Assembly (NCBI GenBank): GCA_024811115.1
Contig: JAKOGH010000075.1
Span: 1 to 12,293, forward strand
Length of the DNA: 12,293 bases
Source: Terana coerulea
Taxonomy: Eukaryota > Basidiomycota > Agaricomycetes > Polyporales > Phanerochaetaceae
Direction: 5' to 3'
Every line of letters starts with the position of its first letter. Position 1 is the stretch's first letter. Shown here piece by piece: positions 1 to 8,868 of the stretch. A program made the position numbers and the translations under genes. Under the pieces are notes generated by a model, which saw nothing but the letters and a program-made list of their open reading frames with translations, was not told where the DNA came from and did not search any database.

Positions 1-2
1 AT

Positions 3-76
3 CCCCAGTTCTGGAACAGCCTGCGCGTCCTTGACCAGTTGGTCATGGAGAACGCGACCCGCACTCTGCAATGCAG
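3..76 (+). CDS. possible 3' part of an upstream gene (partial)
   Basis: The frame beginning at base 3 reads PQFWNSLRVLDQLV and then MENATRTLQ, which looks like ordinary protein. The codons after about base 80 look less natural, although the frame stays open to a stop at 387-389. At 77-82 the sequence is CAG|GCAAGT, the textbook form of a rare GC-type splice donor, so an intron may begin there. I do not recognise the protein family and no downstream exon could be placed. The remainder up to 413 shows no other gene and probably includes the leader of the RNase III gene at 414. The call is weak and rests on codon flavour alone. Confidence 0.22.
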
Positions 77-413
77 GCAAGTCGACGGCTGGTACGGGCT
101 TCACCGCATGTTGGAGTTGTGTGTTTGTCGGCCTCCACACTGCGCTCGACGAGCTCGGGGTGTATGGTGGGCAACGGCGGCCATGGGTGTGGCGGGCTGG
201 GATGTTGGAGAGAAACGCGTTTTCTGGCGCCTCGACGTATTGTGGACTAGACGCCCGACTGATCCCAGTGGCCAGGCGCCTACATGTCAGCTTCTTGTTC
301 TCCGAGTCACTTGTGCCTCTTCTCGTACTCCTATCTCACGACAACACCCTCGTAACACTACCAGACATCCTCGGACGACATCAGCTTGACCGGAATCTAG
401 TCCTGCTAACAAC

Positions 414-1641
414 ATGTCCGCTAACGCTCGACCTCCCAAGCCAAAGCGCGTAGTCTCCGGATCCCAACCTCAGATCCAGCAGGCAGTCCTGGATGCGATT
501 GCCAGCCCCGACTTCAGCGCTGCTCTCCCTCCCCTTTCAGATGCCTCATGGATGAAGATCCTTGAACACTCTCACAAGGCCCACGACGAAAACGATAGGC
601 TGGAGTTCCTAGGCGACGGCTTGATGTACGCCGCATTCAGCCGCCAAATGTACAAGCAGATGCCCCATGGCTCACCGCATCTATACACCGTAAGTGTTAT
701 AAAACACTCTTCTCAAGCTCTGTCCATGGTACAACCGCATCTCAGTCCGTTCGGTCGATATTGAATTCCAACCAAACTTTTGCTCGCCTTGCGGAGAAAC
801 TTGATATCTTTGCTGTCAACGACAAGGTACTCGCGTCGCTGTCAGCCCGAACCTTCGGAAACGGCAGTGTCAATCCCACCAAGTCTCGCGGCCAAATGAA
901 GGCTACTGCTGATTTGTTCGAGACGATCGTTGCCGCGTACTACCTGGAGGCAGGCTTCGAAATGCTGTGTGACTGGGCAGACGAGCTATATCGTCCGTTG
1001 TTGGCCGCCGCAAAGATGCATGGAAACATGGGTATGTGCGCAACTATTTCTGCCTTCTTCGAGCAAACTGAACTCTCGCAGGTATCGTGTATCTCCCCAG
1101 CCTGGTTCCAGCAAGCATCAGGGGCTTCCACAAAAGTCAAAAGATTACCCTCCCATGAGATCTGTGAATATTCTTATCGACCGACCGGTGAATGCAAAAC
1201 GCACACAGCCTCAGCGCTCACATAATTCCAAAGATAATCGCCCTCACCACGGTACGTCTTTCAAACCTGCAATGAGGCCCCACGCTCACAGTCGGTATCA
1301 GCCGAGACGCATCGCCAATCTCAGCTTCACCAGGGTTTGAATGCCCGTACTTCTTCTCACAAAGCTAAGCCTCCATCGGAGTACATTGACCTCACTCTCG
1401 ACGATTCAGACGATGAAATGGGTGGCGGTATCGATGCTCCTCCCAGCTCAGACGCAGTGGAGCAACCCCGGAGCCTATGGACGAAGATCTCGCCGACGAA
1501 CAATACTTGGAGGATATGCTCATCGACCAGAGTACCCTGATAGAAGAGACTGACAGCGATGAAGGTTTTGCATCTCCGCCTGGCCCTCCAACCAACAGTG
1601 CTATGATTCTTACGCAAATATTGGACAAGAAAATCTGGTAG
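414..1641 (+). CDS. RNase III-domain protein A with acidic C-terminal tail
   Basis: Proposed exons are 414-689, 746-1031, 1082-1251 and 1302-1641, with introns of 50-56 nt. The protein would be about 357 residues. The RNase III signature LEFLGD is at residues 63-68 and the second acidic motif ADLFE at 147-151. The Asp and Glu that bind Mg2+ in this family are therefore present, and cleavage of double-stranded RNA is the expected activity. Where the E. coli enzyme has the Glu of NERLEF, this protein has Asp (NDRLEF). No double-stranded-RNA-binding domain is visible. After the catalytic domain comes a basic, polar linker, then an acidic tail containing IDLTLDDSDDE (about residues 273-283), a SUMO-interaction-like motif. 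Full length needs one extra base near 1152-1154 (CCC) and one near 1467-1470 (CCCC). The first can be avoided with a weaker acceptor at 1143 and a 112-nt intron. Identity of the domain is firm; the C-terminal half is a reconstruction. Confidence 0.82.
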
Positions 1642-2040
1642 CCATAACTACAGCATTCCCCCTTGCATCATTCACTACCCAACGGCATGCTACCCTCTTC
1701 ACAGGACGTCGACTTCTGTGGACCCTTTTTGTCTGTGCCTTCTGTCTCTTTATCTTCTTACTTCACTTGTATTATACGTGCGCGAAACTGTTCCTGTGGA
1801 TTGTGAGGACATCTTGCTTAACACTACGTATGTATGTGCGCGGGAAGCCACAATATTATTGTATTAGGCCTGGCCGTACTGCACGTCGGGCGCGCGTGAT
1901 GACACTGCGAGGTTCACCCCAAGCGCGCCGCATGCATCCACTAGCATACCCTTGCATACCTCGAGCGGACACCGTCATCTTACCAGTACCTTTCGCAGTC
2001 CTACAGCCCTATCGGCTCTAAAGAAAGCCATTTCTGTGCA
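1642..2040. promoter_or_regulatory. intergenic spacer between the two RNase III genes
   Basis: No convincing gene on either strand in this 399-base gap. It should hold the 3' untranslated region of RNase III gene A and the promoter of gene B. A pyrimidine-rich stretch at about 1720-1770, followed by an AT-rich TTGTATTATA, resembles the CT tracts often found just upstream of transcription starts in filamentous fungi. No clear TATA box or known operator could be assigned. Confidence 0.4.
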
Positions 2041-2863
2041 ATGGCTGCAACACACGCTCAAGCGCAACGAAATGCCATAGATGCTGCCATCTATCAAGCA
2101 ATAATGGTTGAACCATCTTTCACCATAGACATTCCCAAGCTCAGTCCCGACATGTGGGACAGGGTCTCCATCCTTACCCCGGAGAATAAGGAGGAGAACG
2201 AACGACTTGAGTTTCTCGGAGATGCGCTCATGGATGCCAGCATTGGGATAGACTTCTACAGGTGCATCTCGAAAGGGAACCCACACAAGTACACCGTGAG
2301 TCCCTATTTCTCCTGATATGCGAACCAAGTACTCAGCACAGCACACCCCGAGAAGGTGATGCTGAGCGTACTACACGCCAATCGCACCTACTGCCACCTT
2401 GCGCGCAAGATGGGATTGGACCATAAGGGTGCAGATACGAAGAACATTGGAGACATATTCGAGGCTATCATCGGCGCGTATTACACGGAGAAAGGCTTCG
2501 AGGCTGTTCACACTTGGGCCAATCGAGTGTACGAGCCTCTCATTCAGGCGGCAAGTGCAGCATTTGATGAGTCGTGGGTGTTACACGCGTTCAATCTACG
2601 CGAAAAGACTGACAATATATGCGTAGTAATCGCAAGCACAGACCCAGCGACTTCCCCACATGAGTCTAGATGACGCTATAGACCCGACCAACTCACCAAA
2701 CTCTAGCAAGGGCAAAGGCAAGGCCCGTAGAAGGTCCTCCGCTGCATATAGCAGGGGGAAGAGTCGTCGCCTACTCAGCCTCGCACCGTACCGGGTTCAA
2801 CACGTAGACGGTCCTTGCATTCTACTACTCCTTCGCGGTCGGCTTTTGCAGATGCTTCCCTAG
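2041..2863 (+). CDS. RNase III-domain protein B (tandem paralogue)
   Basis: Exon 1 is 2041-2295. It carries NERLEFLGD with the signature LEFLGD at residues 56-61. Exon 2 carries IGDIFEAIIGAYY, placing the catalytic Asp and Glu at about 119 and 122. The active site therefore looks complete, with no double-stranded-RNA-binding domain. Intron 1 starts at 2296 with GTGAGT and can end at 2352 (GAG acceptor, no frame change) or at 2341 (CAG acceptor, which then needs one extra base in CCCC at 2346-2349). The second intron starts near 2574 (GTGGGT) or 2578, and ends at 2626 or 2641. After it comes a basic, Ser-rich linker (KGKGKARRRSS). That frame stops at 2861-2863, but one added G in the GGGGG run near 2755 keeps the coding sense going towards the WW domain at 2901. 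Domain order matches gene A, so the two arose by duplication. The 3' end is uncertain: it may continue to 3458. Confidence 0.75.
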
Positions 2864-2900
2864 TGGACGATCCCATTCTGTACGCACCGACCTCCCGTCA

Positions 2901-3458
2901 ATGTCTCACCAAGAAACGGTGTATGATCGCGAGACTTCTCGCGACGCCCTCCACACAGACCCTGGAAGATCCTCGGTGCATGATTCTTATGACAGCGATG
3001 GAGAGCCCTTGCCAGAATTCTGGGAAAAGGTGGAGTTGGAAGAGGGTAAAGTGCTGTTTGTCGACCACAAAACGGAGAGGACTACCTGGCTGGATCCTCG
3101 ACACGATCCTCAACTTCGGCGCAGGGACACTCCATCTCCCGACATCGACATCGACGAACCCTTGAGAGCAAGACTCGTCTCGCCTCTATCTGCACCTGCA
3201 CCAGGCCAGCTGCACTCGCCCAGCGGCATGTCCCCAGACTACAATATGAGACAATCAGCTGTTTATGACCACCTCGATGCCGAGCATGTCTCTCCCTTCC
3301 CCGATCTAGAGCAGGATGGATACCATTTGGATGAGCAGCCCCTCCAGAATTTCTATGCCGACTCTCTGCCCGACTTCTGGGAACTTCGCCAGGGTCTTGA
3401 CGGTAATAATTACTACGTTGATCATCCTGGCGCGAGGTTTATCAAGAAGGACTTGTAG
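2901..3458 (+). CDS. WW-domain protein (separate gene or C-terminal part of RNase III protein B)
   Basis: An uninterrupted 185-codon frame. Residues about 37-66 form a WW domain: LPEFWEKVEL at the start, then VLFVDHKTERTTWLDPR with the second Trp and the closing Pro. WW domains bind short proline-rich peptides. A second, degenerate copy near the C-terminus (LPDFWELRQG, then NYYVDH) lacks the second Trp and ends at the stop codon. The linker is rich in Pro, Ser and Asp. The ATG at 2901 has no upstream gap: coding-like sequence of the RNase III gene runs right up to it, and one extra C in the CCC at 2894-2896 would join the frames. The frame may therefore be a separate small gene or the end of a fusion protein. 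The WW assignment is firm; the gene boundary is not. Confidence 0.72.
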   Translation: MSHQETVYDRETSRDALHTDPGRSSVHDSYDSDGEPLPEFWEKVELEEGKVLFVDHKTERTTWLDPRHDPQLRRRDTPSPDIDIDEPLRARLVSPLSAPAPGQLHSPSGMSPDYNMRQSAVYDHLDAEHVSPFPDLEQDGYHLDEQPLQNFYADSLPDFWELRQGLDGNNYYVDHPGARFIKKDL

Positions 3459-3659
3459 CTTCACTAAGTACTTCTTGTAGCGGTTTGAATTTGAACGTCC
3501 CTCAGCCTGTACTGCGAATTAATTGCACCCGTATGAGTACCTAAAAAGGCAGTTTACCGGTCATGTGATGGACGCGTGGTGGATGGTTCGTACTGCGGCA
3601 CGCGACGCGACTCTTCCTGTTTGTTTCATCCGCCAGCTCGTTACAAGCCACGTCAAGAC

Positions 3660-4499
3660 ATGCCCCCACCAAGCAGGCCCCGACACGTCAGGCCATTACT
3701 CTCAAAGGCTCAACAGTCCTCGTGACAGAGTTCTTCAAGTACGCAGCGAATACGTGAGTAGCTCTCCTTGTTGCTTCACTGTAAAGTCTCTCAGTGGATG
3801 GATCCAGGATTCTTTTCCAGCGTGGCGTGTACCCGGCTGATGACTTCCAGATGGTCAAGAAATACGGACAGACAGTCCTGGTTACCCAAGACCTAGCTCT
3901 TGAGAACTACCTCGAAAAGTGAGCCACTTGGTCGTCTAAGTGGTTGTCAGCTCACTCACAGCTTTGACAGGATTCTTACGCAAGTGAACAGTGAGCAACC
4001 AAACTCTCGCACTCCGGACGGAAGTTAACGCACCTATGACAGAGTGGCTTCTCACGGGATCCATCACCCAACTTGTCTTGGCAATAATTTCAAAGGACTC
4101 GCGCGTTACAATGGAACGATGGGTCTTCGACATCAACATCGTCGGACAAGAAGGCAGTTCCTCAGAACCGTGAGTTGCCTCGCCTCCATCGTACATGCAG
4201 GGCTTATTAAGCTCTCTGCCAGAACTGCTGCAAAGCCCGAATCCGAGATCCAAGCAGAGATCAGAAACATTCTCAAGCAGATTGTTTCCACCGTTACCTT
4301 CTTGCCAGTTATCGACGAACCTACGGTCTTCAACATCCTGGCGTACACTTCGGACTCCGCTGACGTACCTGCAGACGAGTGGGTGGACACCGACCCGTTG
4401 GCTATCGAGGCAAGCAAGAGCCAGCAAGTCAAATTGCGGAGCTTTAGCACGGATGTGCATCGAATCGAGGCGATGGTTGCCTACAGATACGAAGGGTAA
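3660..4499 (+). CDS. MAD2: Mad2, spindle-assembly-checkpoint HORMA-domain protein
   Basis: Exons are 3660-3753, 3808-3918, 3971-3990, 4043-4169 and 4223-4499, with introns of 52-54 nt. With one base added near the start the product is 209 residues, close to the 205 of human Mad2. Recognisable HORMA-domain blocks in order are ITLKGSTVLVTEFFKYAAN, FQRGVYPADDF, VKKYGQTVLVTQDLALENY, KWLLTGSITQLVLAI, ERWVFDINIV, QAEIRNILKQI and the C-terminal safety-belt segment VKLRSFSTDVHRIEAMVAY. Mad2 binds Mad1 at unattached kinetochores and Cdc20 in the mitotic checkpoint complex, which inhibits the APC/C. The ATG at 3660 is out of frame with the conserved exon 1 sequence by one base: five Cs follow it, and a sixth would give MPPTKQAPTRQ running into the conserved block. 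No in-frame ATG exists between the stop at 3566 and that block. The rest of the gene is intact. Confidence 0.93.
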
Positions 4500-5110
4500 C
4501 CGTCAGGTCCTCCGGGCGGGGCGGTGAGTGCGTCTTGATACGGTCTTCCGAGCCCAAGAGTGGGGATGTCGGCAATGTCCTCGGGTTTCTGGCGTTGTCC
4601 TTTGTTGTACTTTATTTCATTGGCATACTGGTGGGCAAGTGAGAGTGTTGACTTTGTGAGAGTGCATTCAGAGCCGCCCAGCGCCTCGGTTACCTCGAGA
4701 TGGCCGCTCGCGCCTGGTCGAGCAGATGGCGAGGTTGTCTTTACCAAACGACATCCATGCATCCGACAGATGCCGGCTAATGCGAACATTCTAAGAGGGC
4801 ATTCTGGCGTATCCGGCGGTTTTTCCAATGGTCTGACTGTTGATCACCATGGTCACCGAAAATGATGATCGTCCCTGGTGGCCAGAATGGTTTCCTCGGG
4901 GCGTCACCTAGACCGCTTGTTTATCTACCGCCACCACCACACCGAGCAGGTTCCTCTCGCTCCTTTCCTTCTCTTTCTCTCTTTCTCTTGGCTTGAAGCT
5001 TGTCTTCCATTCTTTTGTCTGGCCGGACCCGGACGTCGTTTCCTGAACACTACAGACTCGACATCCCCCACAGTACAGGTTACTGCGCCGAAAGAAAGAC
5101 CTTGACAACC
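4500..5110. promoter_or_regulatory. MAD2 3' region and NADPH oxidase promoter/leader
   Basis: A 611-base gap between the MAD2 stop and the oxidase ATG. Open frames exist here on both strands (about 100-115 codons), but they match no family I know, overlap each other antisense and show no splice pattern, so I treat them as chance. The right half contains a long pyrimidine tract and is the expected 5' leader of the oxidase gene. Confidence 0.5.
4951..4991 (+). promoter_or_regulatory. pyrimidine (CT) tract upstream of the NADPH oxidase gene
   Basis: About 40 bases that are almost entirely C and T (repeated CTTT, TTCTC units), ending some 120 bases before the oxidase ATG. In filamentous fungi such CT blocks are commonly found immediately upstream of the transcription start of well-expressed genes. 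Placement relative to the start fits that role; the function itself is inferred. Confidence 0.5.
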
Positions 5111-7188
5111 ATGGGTGAAAGCTGGTTCCACCGCGAGTTCCTCAACGCCCGACGGCTCGTGTTCAACGTCGTCTTTTATGGTCTCCATCTCTTCTTCTTC
5201 GCATATGGATGGTACAGTCAGGCTCGTAGATCTCGCTGCAGTAGTCACATGTGTCATTTACTGACCTCTGCTGCAGGCAACCAACACGAAGCTTGCCGCT
5301 CTCAATGGCCTGAAATGGTCGGTATGGACGTCTCGCGGTGCTGGTCTCGTCCTCGCCTTCGACGGTGGTTTGATATTGGTACCCATGCTCCGTAACATCA
5401 TTCGTGTTATTCGTCCGAAGCTTGCATGGGCCTTCCCGCCGACGAGAACATCTGGTTCCACAGGCAGGTTGCTTACTCGATGGCTTTCTGGGCCATGGTC
5501 CACACGACTGCCCACTACGTGAACTTCTTCAATGTCGAGCGCACCCGTACGCAACTTCTCAAATACTTGAATGGGATCTATATTGATTTTTGCTGTTGTT
5601 GTTGCAGAGGTTCGTCCTGAAACGGCCCTCGACATCCATTACACGCAAGCCGGCGGCATCTCAGGTCACTTCATGCTGTTTATCATGGTCCTCATGTACA
5701 CAACTGCCCACCACAAGGTTCGCAACCAATGCTTCGAGGCCTTCTGGTACACGCACCACCTCGCGTTCTTCTTCATGATTGGCCTCTACGCCCATGCGAC
5801 CGGCTGCTTCGTGCGTGACTCCGCGGACCCCGACTACATCACCAGCTTCCCTTCTACAGTACCGAGCACTGTCTCGGATACGAAAGCTGGAGGTTCACCA
5901 TCTGGCCCGGTATCATCTACTTTGGAGAGCGTATCTGGAGAGAAGTTAGGGCAAGGCGTGCAACCCGCCTTTCCAAAGTCTTGGTTCACCCCAGTGGCGC
6001 CATGGAACTCCGTATCATCAAACCCAGCTTCAAGTACGTCGCGGGCCAGTGGCTCTTCATCCAGGTCCCGGATGTCTCTGGATACCAGTGGCACCCTGTA
6101 AGCCAAATTGATGTAGTCGTAGTAAGATGCATCGCTGACTGGCTGTGCATTTAACAGTTCACGATCACCTCTGCCCCTGAAGACCCATACGTGTCTGTTC
6201 ACATCCGTCAAGTGGGTGATTGGACCCGCGCTCTCGGTGAACGTGTCGGTGCGGGCCCATCTGTCGTGGCTGCCATGACACAGGCGGCTATGAAGGGCAA
6301 TGAGAAGGACGAATCTGTTTACGGCACTCGTGGCAATTTCGTAGAGCTTGATCCCGGCCGTACGACTCGCCCCCTCCCTGTGGTCCGCATTGATGGCCCG
6401 TACGGTGCCCCTGCTGAGGACGTCTTCAATGTTGAGGTCGCTGTGTTGGTCGGCGCTGGTATCGGTGGGTTCACAGTCAATCATCGGGTGTTACCACATG
6501 GTTGCTAAGCGATGCCCAATTGACAGGTGTTACTCCATTCGCTTCCATTCTGAAGCACATCTGGTACCGCCAGCGCAAGGGCAATGTGGGCTCGCTCAGG
6601 CGGGTTGAGTTCTTCTGGGTTTGCCGTGATGCTCCCTCCTTCGGTTGGTTCCAGAGCCTGTTGCAAGAGGTTGAGGCTGCCCAGGCGGATCGTGAGTCAA
6701 TCTCCGTTTTTCAGTAGATGTTGTCCTGACTGTTGGCCCCTTAGCCAACTTCCTGCGCATCAACATCTACCTCACTCAGAAGATTAGCGAAGACATGCTC
6801 TGGAACATCGCCGTGAACGATGCTGGCGCCGAGTACGACCCCTTGACTTTGCTGCGCTCGCGTACCATGTTCGGTCGCCCTGACTGGAAGAGCATCTACG
6901 GCCGCATGCGTGAAGCTATCGAGACCGGTCAGTATCTCCCCGGCACAAACGCCCAGCTGAGGAACAGGGTCGGCGTAAGTCCATTTCTGAATTTCACCAT
7001 GAATACGGGGCTAATGTAGCTACAGACCTACTTCTGTGGCCCCTCCCCTCTGGCCAAAGCTGTCAAGGAAGCGTGCGAGGCAGAGAGCTGCGCCGCTGTG
7101 GACTTCAAGTTCGCGAAGGTGAGCTTACAATGTGTCTCATGCGTTTTTTGACTAGGATCTCACATGAGCTGTACAGGAACATTTCTGA
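5111..7188 (+). CDS. noxA: NADPH oxidase, fungal NoxA/Nox1 type
   Basis: Eight exons: 5111-5221, 5277-5546, 5608-6097, 6158-6464, 6527-6691, 6745-6974, 7026-7118 and 7177-7188. The protein is about 559 residues. It moves electrons from NADPH through FAD and two hemes across the membrane to make superoxide. The N-terminus (MGESWFHREF) is short, as in NoxA, without the NoxB extension. Heme-binding histidines are H99/H113 (FHRQVAYS, MVHTTAH) and H177/H190 (YTHHLAF, YAHATG), with the 14- and 13-residue spacings of gp91phox. FAD site: HPFTITSAP at about 290-298. NADPH sites: GAGIGVTPF at about 390-398, VCRD, and CGPSPLA near 529. The tail is the family-typical EHF, encoded alone in the last exon. 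Two one-base deficits break the frame, at 5436-5437 (FPADEN) and 5850-5851 (SFPFYS), each in a C run. Intron 1 begins with GC, not GT. NoxA enzymes act with NoxR and Rac in hyphal and fruit-body development. Confidence 0.95.
5222..5276 (+). other. GC-AG intron (intron 1 of the NADPH oxidase gene)
   Basis: Conserved residues WYSQ end at 5221 and ATNTKL resume at 5277, which fixes a 55-nt phase-0 intron. Its first bases are GCTCGT, and no GT lies in the right phase nearby. The acceptor CTGCAG is normal. Either this is a GC-type donor with poor downstream consensus, or one T is missing after the first G, which would give GTCTCG. Confidence 0.7.
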
Positions 7189-7902
7189 GCGTTGAACGCT
7201 GAGCTCGTTGGGTGGTGGATTGTGCGGGTAGCCGTGTTATGTCTGTGCTTTCGTCGTGTATGCTACAGCTGCTGAGAGATGCATCGGATCAATGTACTGG
7301 AAATACTGAGGTCCTCAGCTGAGCGTTCTGCGGTCGTAACGCAACCAAATGACGATAATTGCCAAGAATTGAGCAAGAAGTCGCTCCTTACTTAGCCAAA
7401 GCCTATTAATATTGCTATGCTCGACCCACCAGCTTGGCCAGCGAATGTTTTGTCCGTCATGGGCGTCTAATCGCATCTGACAATTGTGGTCGTCACCGTT
7501 GCCTTCACGGTCTGCTCGCGACATCCATCGTCGAGGGGACGACCTATACGCATCCTGGTCCGTTCTATGTCTGCTCCTCAACTATACCCTGTTTGCTCTT
7601 GCTTGTTATACAAGGCTAAAGCCCCGTACCAGCGCCGAGCGATAACAATACAATACGTCCACCACGGAACCGGCTATGGCTACAACGCCCGCCGTCTATT
7701 CTCTCCGAGTGGCCAGGACCGCCTGTCACTTAGACGCGTTCGCCGCTAGGACTTAGGACCTTGCTATCTTTCCCCGCCACCACTCGCTGCGCCCCACCAT
7801 CCCCCTCATCCTGATCGCGGTGCTTTCGAGGCTGTCCTTCATCCCATCTGCTTGTATGGGATCAGCGATGCAAGCTCCTACCGTCAAGGAAAGTAAGGGC
7901 CT
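7189..7902. other. intergenic region between the NADPH oxidase and kinase-like genes
   Basis: A 714-base gap. The left part is the oxidase 3' region. No RNA gene, repeat or long coding frame could be supported. A short frame at 7676 starting MATTPAVYSLRVAR could be the true N-terminus of the kinase-like gene, because SLRV-type starts are familiar to me from such fungal proteins. It stops after 27 codons, though, and could not be joined cleanly. A C-rich stretch with several short C runs lies at 7770-7815. Confidence 0.35.
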
Positions 7903-8838
7903 ATGCAGTCTAGGCGGCGAGGATGCTCAGAAGAGCAAGCCCCCTCCCGAGTTAGCGGCTTGGCCGAATGGTTCTATGAAGCAGAACACTCGAGAACACG
8001 GAGAAGCGACTACTTGCCTCTCCCTCAACAACAGCGGTACGGGCAGATTCTTGCATTATGGATGAGATAGAGACTGACGGCGTGTAGCTGGACGAAATAA
8101 GCCTACCCAAGTCTCTCTGATACTCGACCTAACATACGGCCAGAAGACTACTTTCATCCAGAAGATGTAGGTCCATTGAGCTTCGTCTTTCCTACCATAC
8201 ATCACTTACGCCACATACGTCTAGTCGTCCATCGGGCTGCAAGGCGTTAGCAAGAGAGGTGCTAGATGATTTCTGGCATTTATTGTATTCGTGCTAAACA
8301 GGCTATAGGCGTATTTGTACACGCATGAAGAGCTGCTTCGTCCCTTGCAAGGGGATATCGTGTCGCCGGTGTCTGTCCAATACGATGGAGTAGTGCCGAT
8401 GTACTTGAGGATGAAGCCGCCGCATTCAGTTGGCTGGACAGAAGCACATGCAGCACTCCCACCCGATGTGAAGCGGCATATCCTGAAAGCGTACGCGCGG
8501 TTGCACGCGCAGGGTGTTAAGCACAGAAAGCTCGATCTAAAGCACATCCTGATAGGTATGTGGCTATCCGTATTCCGTTGCATAGCCTCAACACCGCTGA
8601 CAGAATAAAACGCACAGACGACGATGGCAGAATCACCCTTATCGACTTCTCGAAAGCTTCCACGGTGGCAGACCATTCCGCTGCGGGCATTGAACGTTGC
8701 ACCAAGACAGAGCTGTGCGAGGAGATGGACGAAGTCAAGTCTATGCTGGGATATAACCAAGTGAATGAGCCTAATCCAGTGCCCGCACAAAAGAGCCAGG
8801 TGGGCATAGGACCCTCCTTGACTGCACACATACACTAA
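7903..8838 (+). CDS. fungal protein-kinase-like protein (PKL fold), reconstructed from broken frames
   Basis: Likely exons are 7903-8036, 8088-8166, 8225-8258, 8309-8555 and 8618-8838, with introns of 50-62 nt; the one at 8259-8308 has a good branch site (GCTAAAC). The product would be about 240 residues. The N-terminal block WFYEAEHSRTRRSDYLPLP resembles the starts of kinase-like proteins common in agaricomycetes. Next come VSLILDLTYGQKT (strand-rich N-lobe) and LAREAYLYTHEELLRPLQG (helix C with its Glu, then hinge). The catalytic loop is HRKLDLKHILI and the metal loop is LIDFSKAS. The loop Asp is kept, the usual Asn position reads His, and DFG reads DFS, so activity is uncertain. Exon 1 is out of phase with exon 2. 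Two added Cs, in CCC runs near 8021 and 8107, restore the reading. An alternative exon 1 in the other frame (from 7857) splices without change but reads poorly. The start codon is tentative. Confidence 0.6.
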
Positions 8839-8868
8839 TTCCGCTGCTCGCGAAATGAAGGAGGCAGG

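Noticed and set aside
2296..2352. A definite frameshift in the CCCC run at 2346-2349
   Set aside because: An acceptor at 2352 gives an in-frame joint without any added base, so this site is not counted as evidence for lost bases.
3240..3458. Second full WW domain
   Set aside because: LPDFWELRQG and NYYVDH match the first half only; the second Trp and the closing Pro are missing, so I treat it as a degenerate copy.
4481..4865. Open frames of about 100-115 codons on both strands after MAD2
   Set aside because: They are antisense to each other, match nothing known, and the minus one overlaps the MAD2 C-terminus. No promoter or splice support.
5834..6484. 216-codon open frame on the minus strand
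   Set aside because: Exactly antisense to conserved NADPH oxidase exons 3 and 4; its protein has no recognisable features.
7434..7749. Two overlapping plus-strand frames of 61 and 87 codons in the 7.2-7.9 kb gap
   Set aside because: Composition looks random and no continuation or splice signals could be found.
8221..8835. 204-codon open frame on the minus strand
   Set aside because: Antisense to the kinase-like exons, crossing their introns; Cys-rich low-information protein with no family resemblance.
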